DNA from: Ancylostoma caninum
Lineage: Eukaryota; Nematoda; Chromadorea; Rhabditida; Ancylostomatidae
NCBI GenBank assembly: GCA_037903475.1
Contig: JBAJFG010000492.1
Span: forward strand, 248,001-312,000
Direction of reading: 5' to 3'
DNA length: 64,000 nucleotides
Shown here: positions 49,119 through 61,325 of the stretch, piece by piece
Layout of the letters: every line of letters starts with the position of its first letter
How positions within the stretch are numbered: position 1 is the stretch's first letter
The notes under the pieces: generated by a model
Told to the model about the DNA's origin: nothing
What the model saw: the letters and a program-made list of their open reading frames with translations, nothing else
Database searches by the model: none
Made by a program: the position numbers and the translations under genes

Positions 49119-51407
49119 ATCGGGAATTTCGAGAGGAAAGTATCGTATAACTTCCGCTGGCCAGTAAACCTGAGGTTGTCGGAAAAGTTTCCCGCCGCTT
49201 TCGAACTTCTTTTCTGAATTAATTTTTCTTCCTCAATACAACTAAGGTCACGCAAAATACGTGCTATAATCATTTACAGAACTCCGGAGGTAACAGTGGG
49301 TTTCTTGGCAGCAGCGGCGAGTGAGTGGTTCCATTGCAGTTTTACCAAATACTGTGCATTACCTTCTGAGGGGGTAGGTGTTGTCTCGGCAGTGGCATTC
49401 AAGGTAACCAAAGTTCGAGCCACCCACACTTCTTGATGTAATTTATATAGGGAGCCAATTTCCCGTGACCGGTATCCAAGTTGTCGAGCCAAACGAAGAT
49501 AAGATTCGCCAAGAGAGGAAAGAAAGTGGTGAGAAACTTTCCCGACAACCTAATACTATACAAGCAAAATTTGATCCGGATCGGTTCATCCCTAGCGATT
49601 TCCTTTCGAAACACACAAACATACTAGCGACCAAAGGCACAAACAAACTTTCAATTTATGTTCACAGATGTTCATGTACAACGCACATTTCACAGTTAAC
49701 AATCCGTGCAGGGGAAATGCATTAAATGGAGCCTAAAAGCGCCCTACTAAGGTGACCGCTTTTATAGCTCCCTGGTCATTAGCTTACAATTTCATCTGAA
49801 TTTTTTATTTAATATTTCATCCTTTATATGAATTCAGTTGGTCCAACAGCTGGACCGAAGAACCAACGAGTTCTCAGGGCGACAAGTTGAATGAAGCGCT
49901 CGTTCTGCAGTTACAGCAGGTACATCGAATAAATACACTTTTCAAGGATTACTACTGATTCTGTGTCTGGAAGCCTACCGGAGACGGACATACGAGATGC
50001 ATACAAATGAGCCAGAGATTTTCAATAGGGTTAACAGGCTGACACTAACTTTCCAGAATTCTTTCCACGAAAGACGCTTTTTTAAAAAAGGGACGTTTGG
50101 AGAGAAAAGTGACAGTGTGACACAATTTCACTTCGCCGTAGCATCGGCCATTGCGCGCATATCTCAGGCTATTACCGTCGTTCTCACAAAAACGAACTAT
50201 GTTAATGATTGTACGTGGGTTGCGTAGCGAAATCAATCCGAGCTCATGAGTTGACGATATCTACTGAAAGAGTTGGAGTTGCTTTCGCTAACGGTAACAT
50301 AACACCTCGCGTTTCCTTTTTTGAATTATGTTCAAAATACCTTCAAGGAAAAGGTAATTGATCTAAGTGACCATTTGTTAGTAAAGTTTATCACCACGTG
50401 CAGCTCTTATTGCTGATCTCGAATCTGTTGGCCAAATCTCTAGTGCAGCTGGTTATATATGTATATATGTATATGTATATGTACTGAGTTACACTGTTTT
50501 TTCTCACAGATTAAACAAAATGCACGCATCTATGCACGTCACAATCCTAGTATGACTGCTGTGGTGAAGCATTGAAACCACTGATCACTGCTAATCCCGA
50601 TTCAACTCGTAGATGAGCTCCGTATTTTAAATCAGTTAAAGAGAAACTCATGCATATGTCTGTCGAAGGTACAGAAAATTTGTACCAAAGATTCGAGATC
50701 AAGTTTGAAGGCTGCACAGGGTAACACTCTTCTTACCACATATGGCCAACTTAAACAAGTATACTGCCTTCGTTAGAATAGCGCTGTTCTTGCTCTTTAT
50801 TCTTTCTTTACACATTCGGCATCATTGTATTGTTAATGTGAATTTAATGGCAGTAGGGATCCGTGTTACATGCAACGAATTAACGTGTTAACCGTGTAGG
50901 CTCACTTATAAAGAGTCGCACAGGATCAAGGGATCATCGGAGAGCCTGGAAATATGCAAAACTAAACCCTTTTCTAGAATCCCTCCTTCTTTGTCTGAGC
51001 ATGCTTCTTTGGAATAGAGCAATTCATGAAAGTACCTACACCACTTGCGTGACATTTATTTTTATGGTGATTTTTTCATGTGGAGCTTAGAGGTTCATTC
51101 TTGAAAAAAAGTCACAGAACGTCCAAAAAGACCAAGAAATGTTTGATTTCAACCCACATGAAAAGGCAATTTGTGGAAATCACTCACAGAGTGTATATCT
51201 ACTTATACACTGCAAAATTATTCAAATAAATAATGATGAATGTACGTAAGATGTGCAACAAGGTGAAAGAACAAACAACCTTGGAATGTGACGGAAAGTA
51301 CCAGCTGTTGATACGGCAGTGTCGCCGGAGCCCGGTTGAGGTCGAAGCAGGCAAACGAAACGAAAAATAAATGGAAGCAAGACGCGGTAACTTATCATAT
51401 GTAGATA

Positions 51408-51960
51408 TTGGGTTGGGCAATATGTTCGTGCGGTTTTTTCAACTCAATTTCTCACGAGGATTTGAACTCATTCCGATAACCTGTCATAGATCATCTTGTA
51501 ACTCTTGTTTTGCTGCCTACGAATATTATAACCAGTTTTTCCAATTTTTCCAATTCCCGCTACTTCTCCTTTCCTGCCGAATCAAATGTGACCCTCCAGT
51601 TCGACAAGAGCGCACATCTCCGACACCTCCAACTGTTTCACTACAACAGTGGAACAAATGCAGCGCAGACTGTTGGGGATGTTAACAGGGTGTACATATG
51701 TGGAAGCCATAGGTGTTGAAAGGAAAGCGCAGAATTAGATGTTTGCTTCAGAGAGGTCGATTTTGGGCTGGAGGATGCATCTTGTTCTCTACGCACAGTT
51801 CGTAGAGTTATGAGGCGATTTTTTTTGCAAGGACTTACTCTAGATGTGAAGAATAAGTACTGCGGATACTAACTTTCAGAAAAATCTGAGTTAAACTAAT
51901 CCACTCCTTGAAAATACATTGAATGCTCAGAAAAACCACACGAACTTATTGCCCAACCTA
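51408..51960. mobile_element. Mariner-type MITE
   Basis: The left end TTGGGTTGGGCAATATGTTC, continuing GTGCGGTTTTTT, and the reverse of the right end, TAGGTTGGGCAATAAGTTCG, continuing TGTGGTTTTT, are the terminal inverted repeat known from mariner elements. It is flanked on the left by TA. About 553 bp with no transposase, so non-autonomous. Confidence 0.8.
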
Positions 51961-51978
51961 GTACTACTAAGTACTAAT

Positions 51979-53184
51979 TAGGTTGTTGCGAAATTAATTG
52001 CCGAAATGGACCCTTCAGTTCAAAGTGTTGTACCTCGCCATAAACACCACTTTTTTATCAGTTTAGCAACCGTTCAATTTGGTGGATCTCCCACTACAAG
52101 CCAGGAAGGATTTCCTGCCCCCACAATAAAAACTGAGATCACAAGAATCCGCAAACCTTTGAAAGGCGATTTCAGCATGCTCCAGATCAGCAATCTGCTG
52201 TTGTTGCAGGATTGTATCTGGAGCTCGGAAAAATTATATGCAATAGGGTAATGGTCTGAGGAATGAGGGCATTGAGTGAGAACCTCGATGTTTCAGTGCA
52301 TCAGTTTTTGTCGGGTGTGTTTTGGAATGTGTGGCTTAACACTACCCTGCAGCTGGGGAAAACCAGCATTTGTTCACCACTCCCGATCGCGTCTATAGCA
52401 GAATTGCGGATTTCAACTCGAAATCACAGTACAAAGACTCTGCTGTCAACCTTTAACTGGGATGTAGAAGGATGCAGTCAATCACACCCTTACAGCACCA
52501 CCAAAATCCTAACGCAACTTCCCTAGTGTGAAGATCTGGTTTAGGAAAACTTCGAAGTGGGAAATCGTCTCCACTCGTAACCATTCGCATTGGACGAAAA
52601 AATTAAGTTAGAAAAGTTGTCACACCAGGTAAGACGCTGGTAATCAGTCACGTCCGCATCTTTCGTATCCTGTTGATTGAAGTCAGATCTATTGAAAATG
52701 TAATATGAGCGTCCACCCCTGCTCTTATCATCCAGATAGTAAGAGCAGGGGTGGACGCTCCGGTGTAGACTCCACGGCTGTCCTCAACGCCTGATCGTGT
52801 TGCGACATCCCTCGACCACGACCATGGTTGCATTTGAGTTTAAAATCGTAGGAAAAGAACTCCACGAACCCCTAGCTCACCGTCCGTTAGGAAGGCGAAT
52901 CAAAGCCGAAACAAGAGCAAGATTAGCGCATACCTCCTACAAATAGTGATTGAGTTTGAAATGATCAACCATAATCACCCGAAAATCGCTTCGGCTCATC
53001 ATTTGTTCGCGACTTCATAAAAATTCTCAGGAAGGAGTTAGCCAGAACTTTCAAGAAGCGTTTGAAAGAGGAAGAAAAGCTCCACAAGAAATTTACAAAG
53101 CTAGGCTGATGTTACTCAAATTGGCAGAAGAGAAAAGTTTAGTTGAGCACACCCCAAAACGGCAATTATTTTCGCAACAATCTG
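51979..53184. mobile_element. Second mariner-like element, 1.2 kb, degenerate
   Basis: It begins TAGGTTGTTGCGAAATTAAT, continuing TGCCG, and ends GGCAATTATTTTCGCAACAA followed by TCT. Terminal inverted repeats of this kind are typical of irritans-like mariners. The length is right for a full mariner, but I find no D,D34D transposase motifs and the frames are short (81 and 87 codons), so it is probably a decayed or non-coding copy. It starts 18 bp after the previous mariner MITE. Confidence 0.65.
52707..52760. repeat. Perfect 21-bp hairpin inside the mariner-like element
   Basis: GAGCGTCCACCCCTGCTCTTA at 52707-52727 is exactly mirrored at 52740-52760 around a 12-nt loop. Confidence 0.9.
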
Positions 53185-53409
53185 ATACAATCATATAGAG
53201 TCAATTCCCTCGAGCTTCTATGAACAGGGTGGCTCATAAATATGGTAACAAGACGTGTTTTGCTTTCAAAGGAGCATTGAAAGGCCATCTCTGGACGTTT
53301 TACCAGTACAGTGCTCAGCAAGTTAATTTTCGTCTGGTTCAAATCTGAGTAAACGGTATATTGTAAATGTTTCAATATTGTGCTGTCATGAAGCCTCATG
53401 TAGATTAAT

Positions 53410-53563
53410 CTTCTTTACCAGTGTTCGATGAGTGCTTCTGTGTTAGTATTTATTCCGGTGAGCTTTCGGCGCTTAGCGCCTTTCTCAGACCGAGTACGAT
53501 GGACAGAGGAGCTCGTGGAATAAATACTGACACAGAAGCGCTCATCGAACACTGGTAAAGAAG
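53410..53563. mobile_element. Fold-back element with 47-bp arms
   Basis: Arms 53410-53456 and 53517-53563 are inverted copies with two mismatches (outer CTTCTTTACCAGTGTTCGAT). The 60-bp loop holds a second palindrome, GGCGCTTAGCGCC. Confidence 0.85.
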
Positions 53564-53867
53564 GTAAATTGCAGGACCTACTAGTTTTGTCGAGTGGCCA
53601 CTTAGTTGCATAGTACACAATCAAATGTGTTACGTAGTAGGTTTTCACGGCACCTGAGACATAAGCTTCCTCAAAACCTATTAGGAGTTGGAAATCTTCA
53701 TAAAGGAACTTCAAACATAAGAAATAAATTTTTGCTCAACCACTTGCGTGCGGAGGCCTGCGACTTTAATTGATGTCTCAAGGCTTGATTCCTGGCAGAG
53801 AGATGACATTTCCAAATGATTTCTTGTATTATGTTTTTTCGGGATTATTAAACATAGATAAGTGAGA

Positions 53868-54158
53868 ATGCTCAAAATTCCCTTGGAAATCTTTTTTCTG
53901 ATTGCCCTTTTCATTGTTACCGTATTTCTGGCCCACCTACATATACATATGCATATGAGGGCAGCAATCGACCGAACAATAGAATTAGGATGTTGGTACA
54001 CCGAGAAAAAAACAAAAGAGAAAAGCATCAGCACTGTTTCGTACAGTTCCGTTAGACGGAATTCCCTACGTTGCAAGAGTAATGACGTTCCTCGTGCTTT
54101 GACATCGTTCACGCACGGTCAAGACGTGCGCCGCGACGTAGCCGCACCGCACGCATAA
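53868..54158 (+). CDS. Small hypothetical protein with N-terminal membrane segment (96 aa)
   Basis: ATG at 53868, TAA at 54156. The N-terminus MLKIPLEIFFLIALFIVTVF is a strong signal anchor. It is followed by a His-rich turn (HLHIHMHM), a Lys-rich stretch (TEKKTKEKS) and a polar basic tail with two cysteines. GC content rises across the 3' half, unlike the flanks. No homologous family is recognised. It would be a single-exon type II or III membrane protein. A longer minus-strand frame overlaps it (54112-53711), so coding status is unproven. Confidence 0.3.
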   Translation: MLKIPLEIFFLIALFIVTVFLAHLHIHMHMRAAIDRTIELGCWYTEKKTKEKSISTVSYSSVRRNSLRCKSNDVPRALTSFTHGQDVRRDVAAPHA

Positions 54159-55080
54159 GCCTCTCAAAACACGTTATTCCTTTAAATTCGACGCACTGAC
54201 TCAGATCAATGACCATCTCTTGACGGTTTGTCAGTTCTGATAGCATTTGTCCCTCCCACCCGAGCTTTGAAAGCTTGTTCATTTCACCGCAACACTGCTC
54301 TATTTTTGAAGGCTGCAGCCGCGACGCGCACATAAATCGACCAATCACAGCCCAGCCGCGTACCTCCTATCAGGCAGCCTTTCACGTTAATGCCGCCTGT
54401 AGCTGATCTCAATGACAGTCGCTACTAGCCACACTAATGGAAACACTGCCGAATTACTAAGTAGCTGCTTCAAATGGAGAGATATCGCTCCTTGCTCTTC
54501 TATTACGCGAACCCTTACTTCACTGCGACACAGGCAATGTAATGTGAGGGTTGAATGAATGGACAGAAAGTTGGAGTCAAAATGGTTTCAGCTCGCAGAG
54601 CACGCTTGAAACAAAATCTCAATACCCTATCAACTAACACACAGCTCAGTACCCCAAAACCAACTGGCTCATAAACGTTTGTTGAACATGTCAAACTTGA
54701 CGACAACGATTTGCATGTTGAAAGGTTGTTTGCAAGTTGTTTTGGGGAAACGGTGGACCGACAACTTATTCTTGGTGTTCTGAGCAGCAACGCGAACTCT
54801 GGCCAGGCTAGAATTGCTCTAAGAGGTCACTGCTTAGCGACTCCTAACTTTTTTATCGTACACAATAGCGTTACGACTACAAAACAAATAACCGCTACGA
54901 TTAAAGACATCCCTCACTGATTCTACGTGTTTGAGACGTTGCCATATTTGGGCTTCTCGTTTCGTAGTTTCATACCCAATGAGGAAATGCTGGGAGATAC
55001 GCGGCAAGAACCACATGGTATCGAGGAGCTGTTTTCCTACCGTTTGAATCGTGAACAAGGAAGTTCGTGAGTCTCACCAG

Positions 55081-55799
55081 TTAAAGGCAGCACCCACGAA
55101 AAACCTTGTCACTCAGGTTTTAGAGCGATCTTGGGTTTCTGACTATGTGGAGCATGAAAAATGTGGTCAATTTTGTCAGAACTCATGTTAAAATGGTTTT
55201 TGGATGCTACCAAGTTGCTGCATTATAGCAATTCGGCCGAGTTACGCTGGTGGAGCAGATCAAGGAATTCGATGACGCTGCCTTTATTGTCAACGAATTT
55301 CTTGGCGCAACTAGATAATCGACTAATTTTTCAGCTTTCCTGGAGGAGAAGAAGCATAAACAAAAGGGAAATAGAATGTTCACCACAGGGACACCCCTCA
55401 AGAAAAGAACCAAAACTTACGGTTAATTGCGAAGAGCTAACAAACAGAAATTCACACCATATTTAAAAATTTGACAGTTTTGGGAGCGAGAATGGATCAT
55501 ACGGTCTAATAACAACTGAGCGAGCGTAAATGGGATAAATAGATCAGAACAATGTAAAAATTCTCGAAATGAGCATGGAAAGGAAACGTTTTCTTAGGAA
55601 AACTGAGTGACTGCGGCAGAAATCAGCTGATTCGGATTGCACCTCATCTCACCCCGCGGATACTCGGATACCAAGGCTAACTTGTTAAATCTTGGGAACG
55701 CCGATACCTTCGGCTGTGCAACTTGCGTAGAATTACTGAGACTATCGTTCAGACTCCAACAACTCTGGACATGAAGGTTATCGTGGGTGCTTCCTTTAA
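55081..55799. mobile_element. TTAA-flanked MITE-like element, copy 2
   Basis: It begins TTAAAGGCAGCACCCACGA and ends TCGTGGGTGCTTCCTTTAA. Length 719 bp. It shares its ends and an internal TGTGG(GG)TCAATTTTG block with the 20.6-kb copy; the remaining interior differs. Confidence 0.85.
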
Positions 55800-57717
55800 G
55801 TGCCACGCGCGCCTGCCTAGCGGTATCTTCGCCTACGTAAGTCTGCGCATCACCTACCAAAATCTCATATCAATAGACAGCTTGCTCAGCCTCAGCGACA
55901 ACATCTCCGGATTTGGTAGCAGATTCCTTGTTGTGATTCGTTAGCAACTAAATACGACTAGACGGGAGTCATCGCAGAGGTAAATTTTTGCAAGAGCTGC
56001 CGGAGAGAAGTGCATTACGTACCTTCCGCTCTAACGTAAATCGAAGTCTATCGGACGAGTAAATTCCGAAAAAAAGAAGCCGAAAACAATTTTTCGAGGT
56101 GTCATTACGTGGGAAGATAGTCTCATACCTGAATCGTAATTATAGGCATGTAATTCTAGAGGGCTCTCTATGCACATTAACCGTAATTTTCAGCATAGCT
56201 CACTCCTCATTTAGTCAGCTACTGACAATCACCGTACCGTTGATTTTGTTTCCTACTCAGATTTGAACAAACGGTGGTGAGATACAGGCGTGTAATGCGA
56301 TTTAATTGGACTGACGTTATGCCAAAGAGCTTTCTACTTTTCTTGCAGGTCGATTCTTTTTAAAACGTCATCGCATATCCTTCCTGGGAGGTCTGCTTGG
56401 ATGACCGCTCTCAAATGGACCGTTTTCGGAAACACCCTTCTTTGTTGGCGGATCCATGTGGGCGTTTGTGTATTCAAGATGAAAAATTGCTACAACTGCT
56501 CGACCTTAATGTTGAATACACACACATATACTGGACCAACTTCCGCTTAGCTAAAACTACATACAGTTTGTCAATATTACCACAGAATGCTATTCTATAC
56601 AAACGACGGAATTTTCCACCAAAGGTTTCTCCTTGAAAATTTCTACAGCTTTTGGCGATGCTCGCGGTCCTAACACACGCTTTTAAGGGACGCACGTGAC
56701 TGGACTATACCGAACATTGAGGTGGAGGAGGAACAGAGAGGTTGAACTCTCTTAAATAGCGTTCATCACCTTACCCTTTTTTGTGCTTGGAATGTAACAG
56801 GGTGAGCTCTCGCAGTGGCGTATTCAAACCCACGGAAAGGGTTAAAGTAAAAGAGTGTAAACGTTTGGCTGTTACATTTCGCGTAAAACAAGACCGAAAA
56901 GCCTGGTCCGACGGCTACATTCAAGAACAAAATCTTTGAATTCCGCATTATGTGCCTCGCTTGTTTTCGAAAGCGTCATCCACATTTTATAACAGATTTT
57001 CTCTAGGCTACACTTGTTTTATACCTAGAAGGCAAAGTGAGGAAGCACATATCCACGTGCGCATCTTTTCTGCGACGTTACCGGGAGTTTCTCGATCATG
57101 CCAACTGATTGTAGGGCAGAACCGGTGCCAGCAGTGTACTGTAGCTGGCATAATAGGTGCAGTTCCGGGACTAAACTGGTGTCATATGCAGCACCTTTCG
57201 TGTATTGAGGTTCTGTTTAATCCAGCCCAGGGAAATTCCCGTGATTTCCATTTATGAGGGGCAGAACCAGTGTCTCGAAGTTTCCGAAGCAGTGTGAAAA
57301 AGAATTACAACTTATGGTTTTTCTTCCATAACTTCTTTCAAAACAGAGCACAGATATCCCAGAAATTACGGAGCATCTTCACAACTCATGGATCCTTGAG
57401 GTACCTTCCTCCTCGAAACAGAAAAATTCCTAATCTTGCTTTGCTTAGTGTGCACAATTGGCTGCATTGCAACCACCCGGAATATTTAGGAATTCCGAGG
57501 GAGCATTGAACTGTGTTAAAACAGAGCATTTATAAACAAACTTAATGAATCGTCAGCAGCAGCTCTCGCTTCCAGGTGAGACAGAAACATCCACGGAGGA
57601 TCACTGCCGAACTAACCTCACATACTAGTCTTTGCAGATGTTAACCAGTGGTCGGCCCATGCACATCTTCCAGCGTATACGGGTTGACTCTCCTACAAGG
57701 AACCAAACCGTCGTCAG
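55800..57717. other. No gene recognised
   Basis: Several 70-100 codon frames on both strands (for example 56397-56636 and 56952-57257), none with a motif or good splice context. Confidence 0.45.
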
Positions 57718-58915
57718 GTCTGGTAGTAAACCCCCCGATCTCGTGAACTCCTAGCTGCCAACATGTCGTGACAGTGTCGCTCACATTTGTCGCGAGATGT
57801 TCATGAACTCCCCATGATAAAGAGGGTGCTCTCGCTGATGTCGCGACATAGTTGGCAACTAAGTTCAATGACTATGTCGCGACAGTGGTTGGTAGCCATG
57901 TTCCTGACCTCTTGGTCATGAGGCGCAGACAACAAAAGTTGAGGAAATAGTGTGGAAGTCAACGAGGCGTGATGTCACGAACTCGAACGGTTCGTTGACA
58001 AGAGAACGGTCAGGTATCGGCATAGGTCATTCTCAGATCAAGATCGAAACGAAGCTCCTTTGAAACAGCGCAGATGTATGAAGCTCTTAAACCTTTGTCC
58101 ATATGCCTTGCTTCGTCCAATCGTAAGTGTAATACACAGTTTGATAAGAAGACACAAGAGGAGGAAATTTTCAGATATTTTACATTCATTTTAGAGATTT
58201 TAGAGAGCCATCGAGTACCTCGTACATAGCGCTCTTAGCCAGCTTTTCTCATTGTAAAGGGATCTGTGAAATAGTTGTTAAATGATCCGGACAAAGAATC
58301 CGCAAATCAAAGGAGGTAACTCTTTCACAGGTTTCGGCGAATAGGATAAGGGGAGCGGTTACGTTGCGAAAAGGTGTGAGATATCAAAAAAGAGCATGGA
58401 CCATGCAGATCGAAAGCTTCACATTCAGTTGACGTATGGAGCCTGATCATTCCTGCTTGAATTACTTTTTGACAGGGACTTCGAACTATTATTTCAAAGT
58501 ACTGGGGAAGGATTAAAAGAACTCCTGCGAAGTATGCAGTTCTTAGGAGTTACTCAAAATTTGAAGTGGAGAAGTGTATGTGAATGTTTCATTTGATTAG
58601 GGGGTATGTAGTCACTTACTCCACAAACAAAGTTCTCAAAGACAGGATACACGTCTTGCTGTGGTTTTGCAAAAGGCTTGGAATGTTTAGGAAGCGAACC
58701 CCCTATCACAACAGTATCGGGTTCTTGCTACAAACGAACTAACCACTAGGCCATGTGCGCACGTTCTTTGCTGAGTGATGTTCGGTAGAGATACATTGAT
58801 GAGCGAAACACGCATTGATGTCGCGAAATTCTCGCGACGTGTTCGCAGATGTCGCGAACCTGGTGCCAACGTGTTCGCATCTTGGATGTCGCGACACTAC
58901 CGGCCCAGATCCCAA
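57718..58915. mobile_element. 1.2-kb repeat family with degenerate inverted ends, copy B
   Basis: Collinear with 13145-14365 from TCTGGTAGTAAACCC to TGTCGCGACACTACCGG. TGTCGCGA motifs recur at both ends. It contains the better preserved tRNA-like module (58690-58760, minus). Confidence 0.75.
58690..58760 (-). ncRNA. tRNA-like module, better preserved copy
   Basis: On the minus strand, TGGCCTAGTGGTTAGTTCG (58735-58753) is a near-consensus A box/D arm and GGGGGTTCGCTTCC (58690-58703) a near-consensus B box, with about 35 nt between them. The acceptor stem is not convincing. Best read as a tRNA-derived Pol III promoter unit inside a repeat. Confidence 0.6.
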
Positions 58916-61142
58916 CGATATACAACATTTTGTGAGACACTGCGGATAGTGCCAAATTACAGGTTTCGACCACTGCAAAAAGACTTTTTCACTTTTTCAA
59001 ACGACATAAAGTTGATGGAATAGAGGGATTTTTCCTATTTTCTATGACCCATGAGTATCTACGAATTCTCTAAAATTTTGAACCTCCAAGTACAAGCTTA
59101 TGGGAAAACAAAGAAAATATTCTTTGACTATTTTAGAAAAGTGCATTCTCTTATGCGTGAGTTTTTGTCAAGGAGATTTGCACGGTTCCTCGGCAATGGC
59201 TTTGGAATTCGGGCCGCACATTGTCTGCGTAAAGGAATAGTGTCTTTCCAGATCGTTCCGGCCGATTGCTTTCCGATGAGGAGGTACTCTTCGCAGTAGC
59301 CTAGGATTGCGAAAATGAGCTGTACAGAGACTCCCGAATATTTATAGCTACGGTTATAAAATGCGCTCGCTCTGCTTAAACATTCAAGAGGGGAAAAAAA
59401 TGACAGCTATGTAAGAGGCTCCCTAAGAGGTAGGATAGAAAATCATCTCGTTTTCTTGACGACGATTGCGAGATATATGCATATGTGCAAAATGTGCAGA
59501 AGATATGTGCAAAATCAACTGGAAATCGGTGCTCATAAGAGTACAGAAGGAGGCTGCTCCAAAATATGCTTGGGTGACAAAGCCAAGGCTGAGAATTCGA
59601 GTGACACGGTCGACCTGTGTCTCAACCTTGTGCAACAATTTTGTAGCATTTTTATTACAGTTTTCAGGTCACATCCGCTACTCGGATGCTGTCCTGTATT
59701 CTAGCGGAAAAATTTCTTCCAAGCTAATTTAGTTAAAGTGAAGCATCATGGGGAGCATGAATTTGTTTTTCGTTTTTCTAACTATTTCGTGCAAATATGA
59801 TCGGATTCCTATCACCACTACATCATCGAATAGCATGTAGTAGCGCATTGTTTGGATTCTTTGTCTTTCTCTTTCAGATTAAGTACTATGACGTTCTAGA
59901 TTTATTTGTTTATTGATTTGTAATACGCCAAAGTAGTGGAGCGCAGTAGTCAACTTAAAAGAGTACAGTCAAAAGCAGTGAAAATAAAGAAGTAAATCGA
60001 GGCGAAACAGAAGCACCTTAAAGAAATGAGCAGAAGCTTTTATGACTGCATCGCATCTAAACGCACGAGCTCACATTATTGAGATGAATCCGAATTGATT
60101 CAATATTTTCATTGCTTCAGAAGGTAGCTGTTCGATGGTCAGATCAAGTCGTCCGGACTACGGAAGGCGCTCTGTTGACCCAACTCACTGTAGTTACCGT
60201 TCAGCGAACCTGGTGCCAAACGGTCCCTGTGAAAGAATACTAGACAGCACCTTCTGAGGTAGGAACAACAAGTAAATTGGAGATGCAGGTGCAAGAAAGT
60301 TTTAGCCCGCAAAGAAGGCTGCATCGTCGTGAAAAAGTGAGATGATGAGAATATACAACAGGTCGGACGGAAAAGAGTGCGTATGTTTTATAGTAAAGGC
60401 AGAACGTGGCCAGAAACCTTTACTTAGAATACACATGAAAACAAGTGCGAATGGTCGACTCCGTGATCTCAAGACAAGCTCTAACAAGACGAACCGAAAG
60501 GGGAGTAGGAATACATAGAGTGAGTTCACTGCCTAGTCCACGACGATGCAAACTGAAACACGAAGACCAAAAAAGAGAAAACAGAACAAAATAAAGTAAT
60601 AGTAATATACCATAGTTAATAGTTACATAGTAATATACCCAAACCTTCCGTGCCAAGAAGTTTAAGCAGGTTATGCTATTTTAGTCTTAGTTTGATGCTG
60701 AAACTATCAGCTGCTGATAATAGGGTATCAGGCAGCTTTTGAAGCCATTTCGAGGTCCTAACAAAAAATGGTTCATCAAACATTGACGTGCTAGATCAGG
60801 ACAATGAGGAGGGAGGACAATGGAAATTTAAAGTACTCGTGCGACCAGAGCATGGCATCCATGTCCAGAATTCACTTGGCACAAGTTTAGCTTCGAGGCG
60901 CCATGCAACCTCTTTGCTCTCGAGTTTCCATTCTCGATGAATTGCGGAAAAATCGTTCCGATGAGAGTTTGGAGCCCTCTTCAAGTTCTTACGACTTCCG
61001 CAAAAGAAAATTTCAAAAAAAAAGGATGCGGTATGCATCCTTTTTTAATAAAATGAAATAATGGTTAACAAGGCGAAGTTTTCGTAGGTGTGCTAGTAAG
61101 TAGAAGCTTTCCCATCCATCGTTCTGTTCTGTGAAAGCGTTA
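58916..61142. other. No gene recognised
   Basis: Short frames only. A 12-bp hairpin lies at 61018-61046. Apparent frames at 59051-59299 and 59466-59732 have no motif. Confidence 0.45.
61018..61046. repeat. 12-bp hairpin with A/T tract arms
   Basis: AAAAAAGGATGC (61018-61029) pairs with GCATCCTTTTTT (61035-61046) around a 5-nt loop. Confidence 0.7.
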
Positions 61143-61325
61143 ATGTTTGATCTTCCTCGCTGGGACCACCGTAGTACTCCCACCGGGAACATCCCCGAGG
61201 TATCTCCTGCCCATGAAGATAAGGTATACGACCCCGATGCTTTCCAGCACCTCAAACACGAAAATGTCAGGCGTCCAGCACCCACACAGCTGTTCACTGA
61301 TTCATTGATCTACCGAATTTATTGA
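61143..61325 (+). CDS. Small hypothetical protein or terminal exon (60 aa)
   Basis: ATG at 61143, TGA at 61323. The product is hydrophilic, Pro/His/Asp-rich (MFDLPRWDHRST, VYDPDAFQHLKHENV) and ends LIYRIY. Codons favour C or G in third position, unlike the flanks, which suggests selected coding sequence. No signal peptide or TM segment. The frame is open for 12 nt upstream of the ATG, so it could be a 3' exon. An internal AAG|GTATAC could be a donor. Family unknown. Confidence 0.35.
   Translation: MFDLPRWDHRSTPTGNIPEVSPAHEDKVYDPDAFQHLKHENVRRPAPTQLFTDSLIYRIY

Larger units (their letters stand above)
47621..51406. other. Intergenic region, no gene recognised
   Basis: Contains a 14-bp hairpin (48025-48066), a 46-bp tandem duplication (48733-48820) and a TATATG-rich run (50454-50482). 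Frames are short and motif-free. Confidence 0.5.

Noticed and set aside
52006..52526. Two frames as mariner transposase
   Set aside because: No helix-turn-helix start, no DxE/D,D34D spacing and no YSPDL-type motif.
53711..54112. 133-codon minus-strand ORF
   Set aside because: No motif; it overlaps the plus-strand ORF 53868-54158, which has the better start and composition.
61018..61046. Hairpin followed by T run as a bacterial terminator
   Set aside because: The window is clearly eukaryotic.
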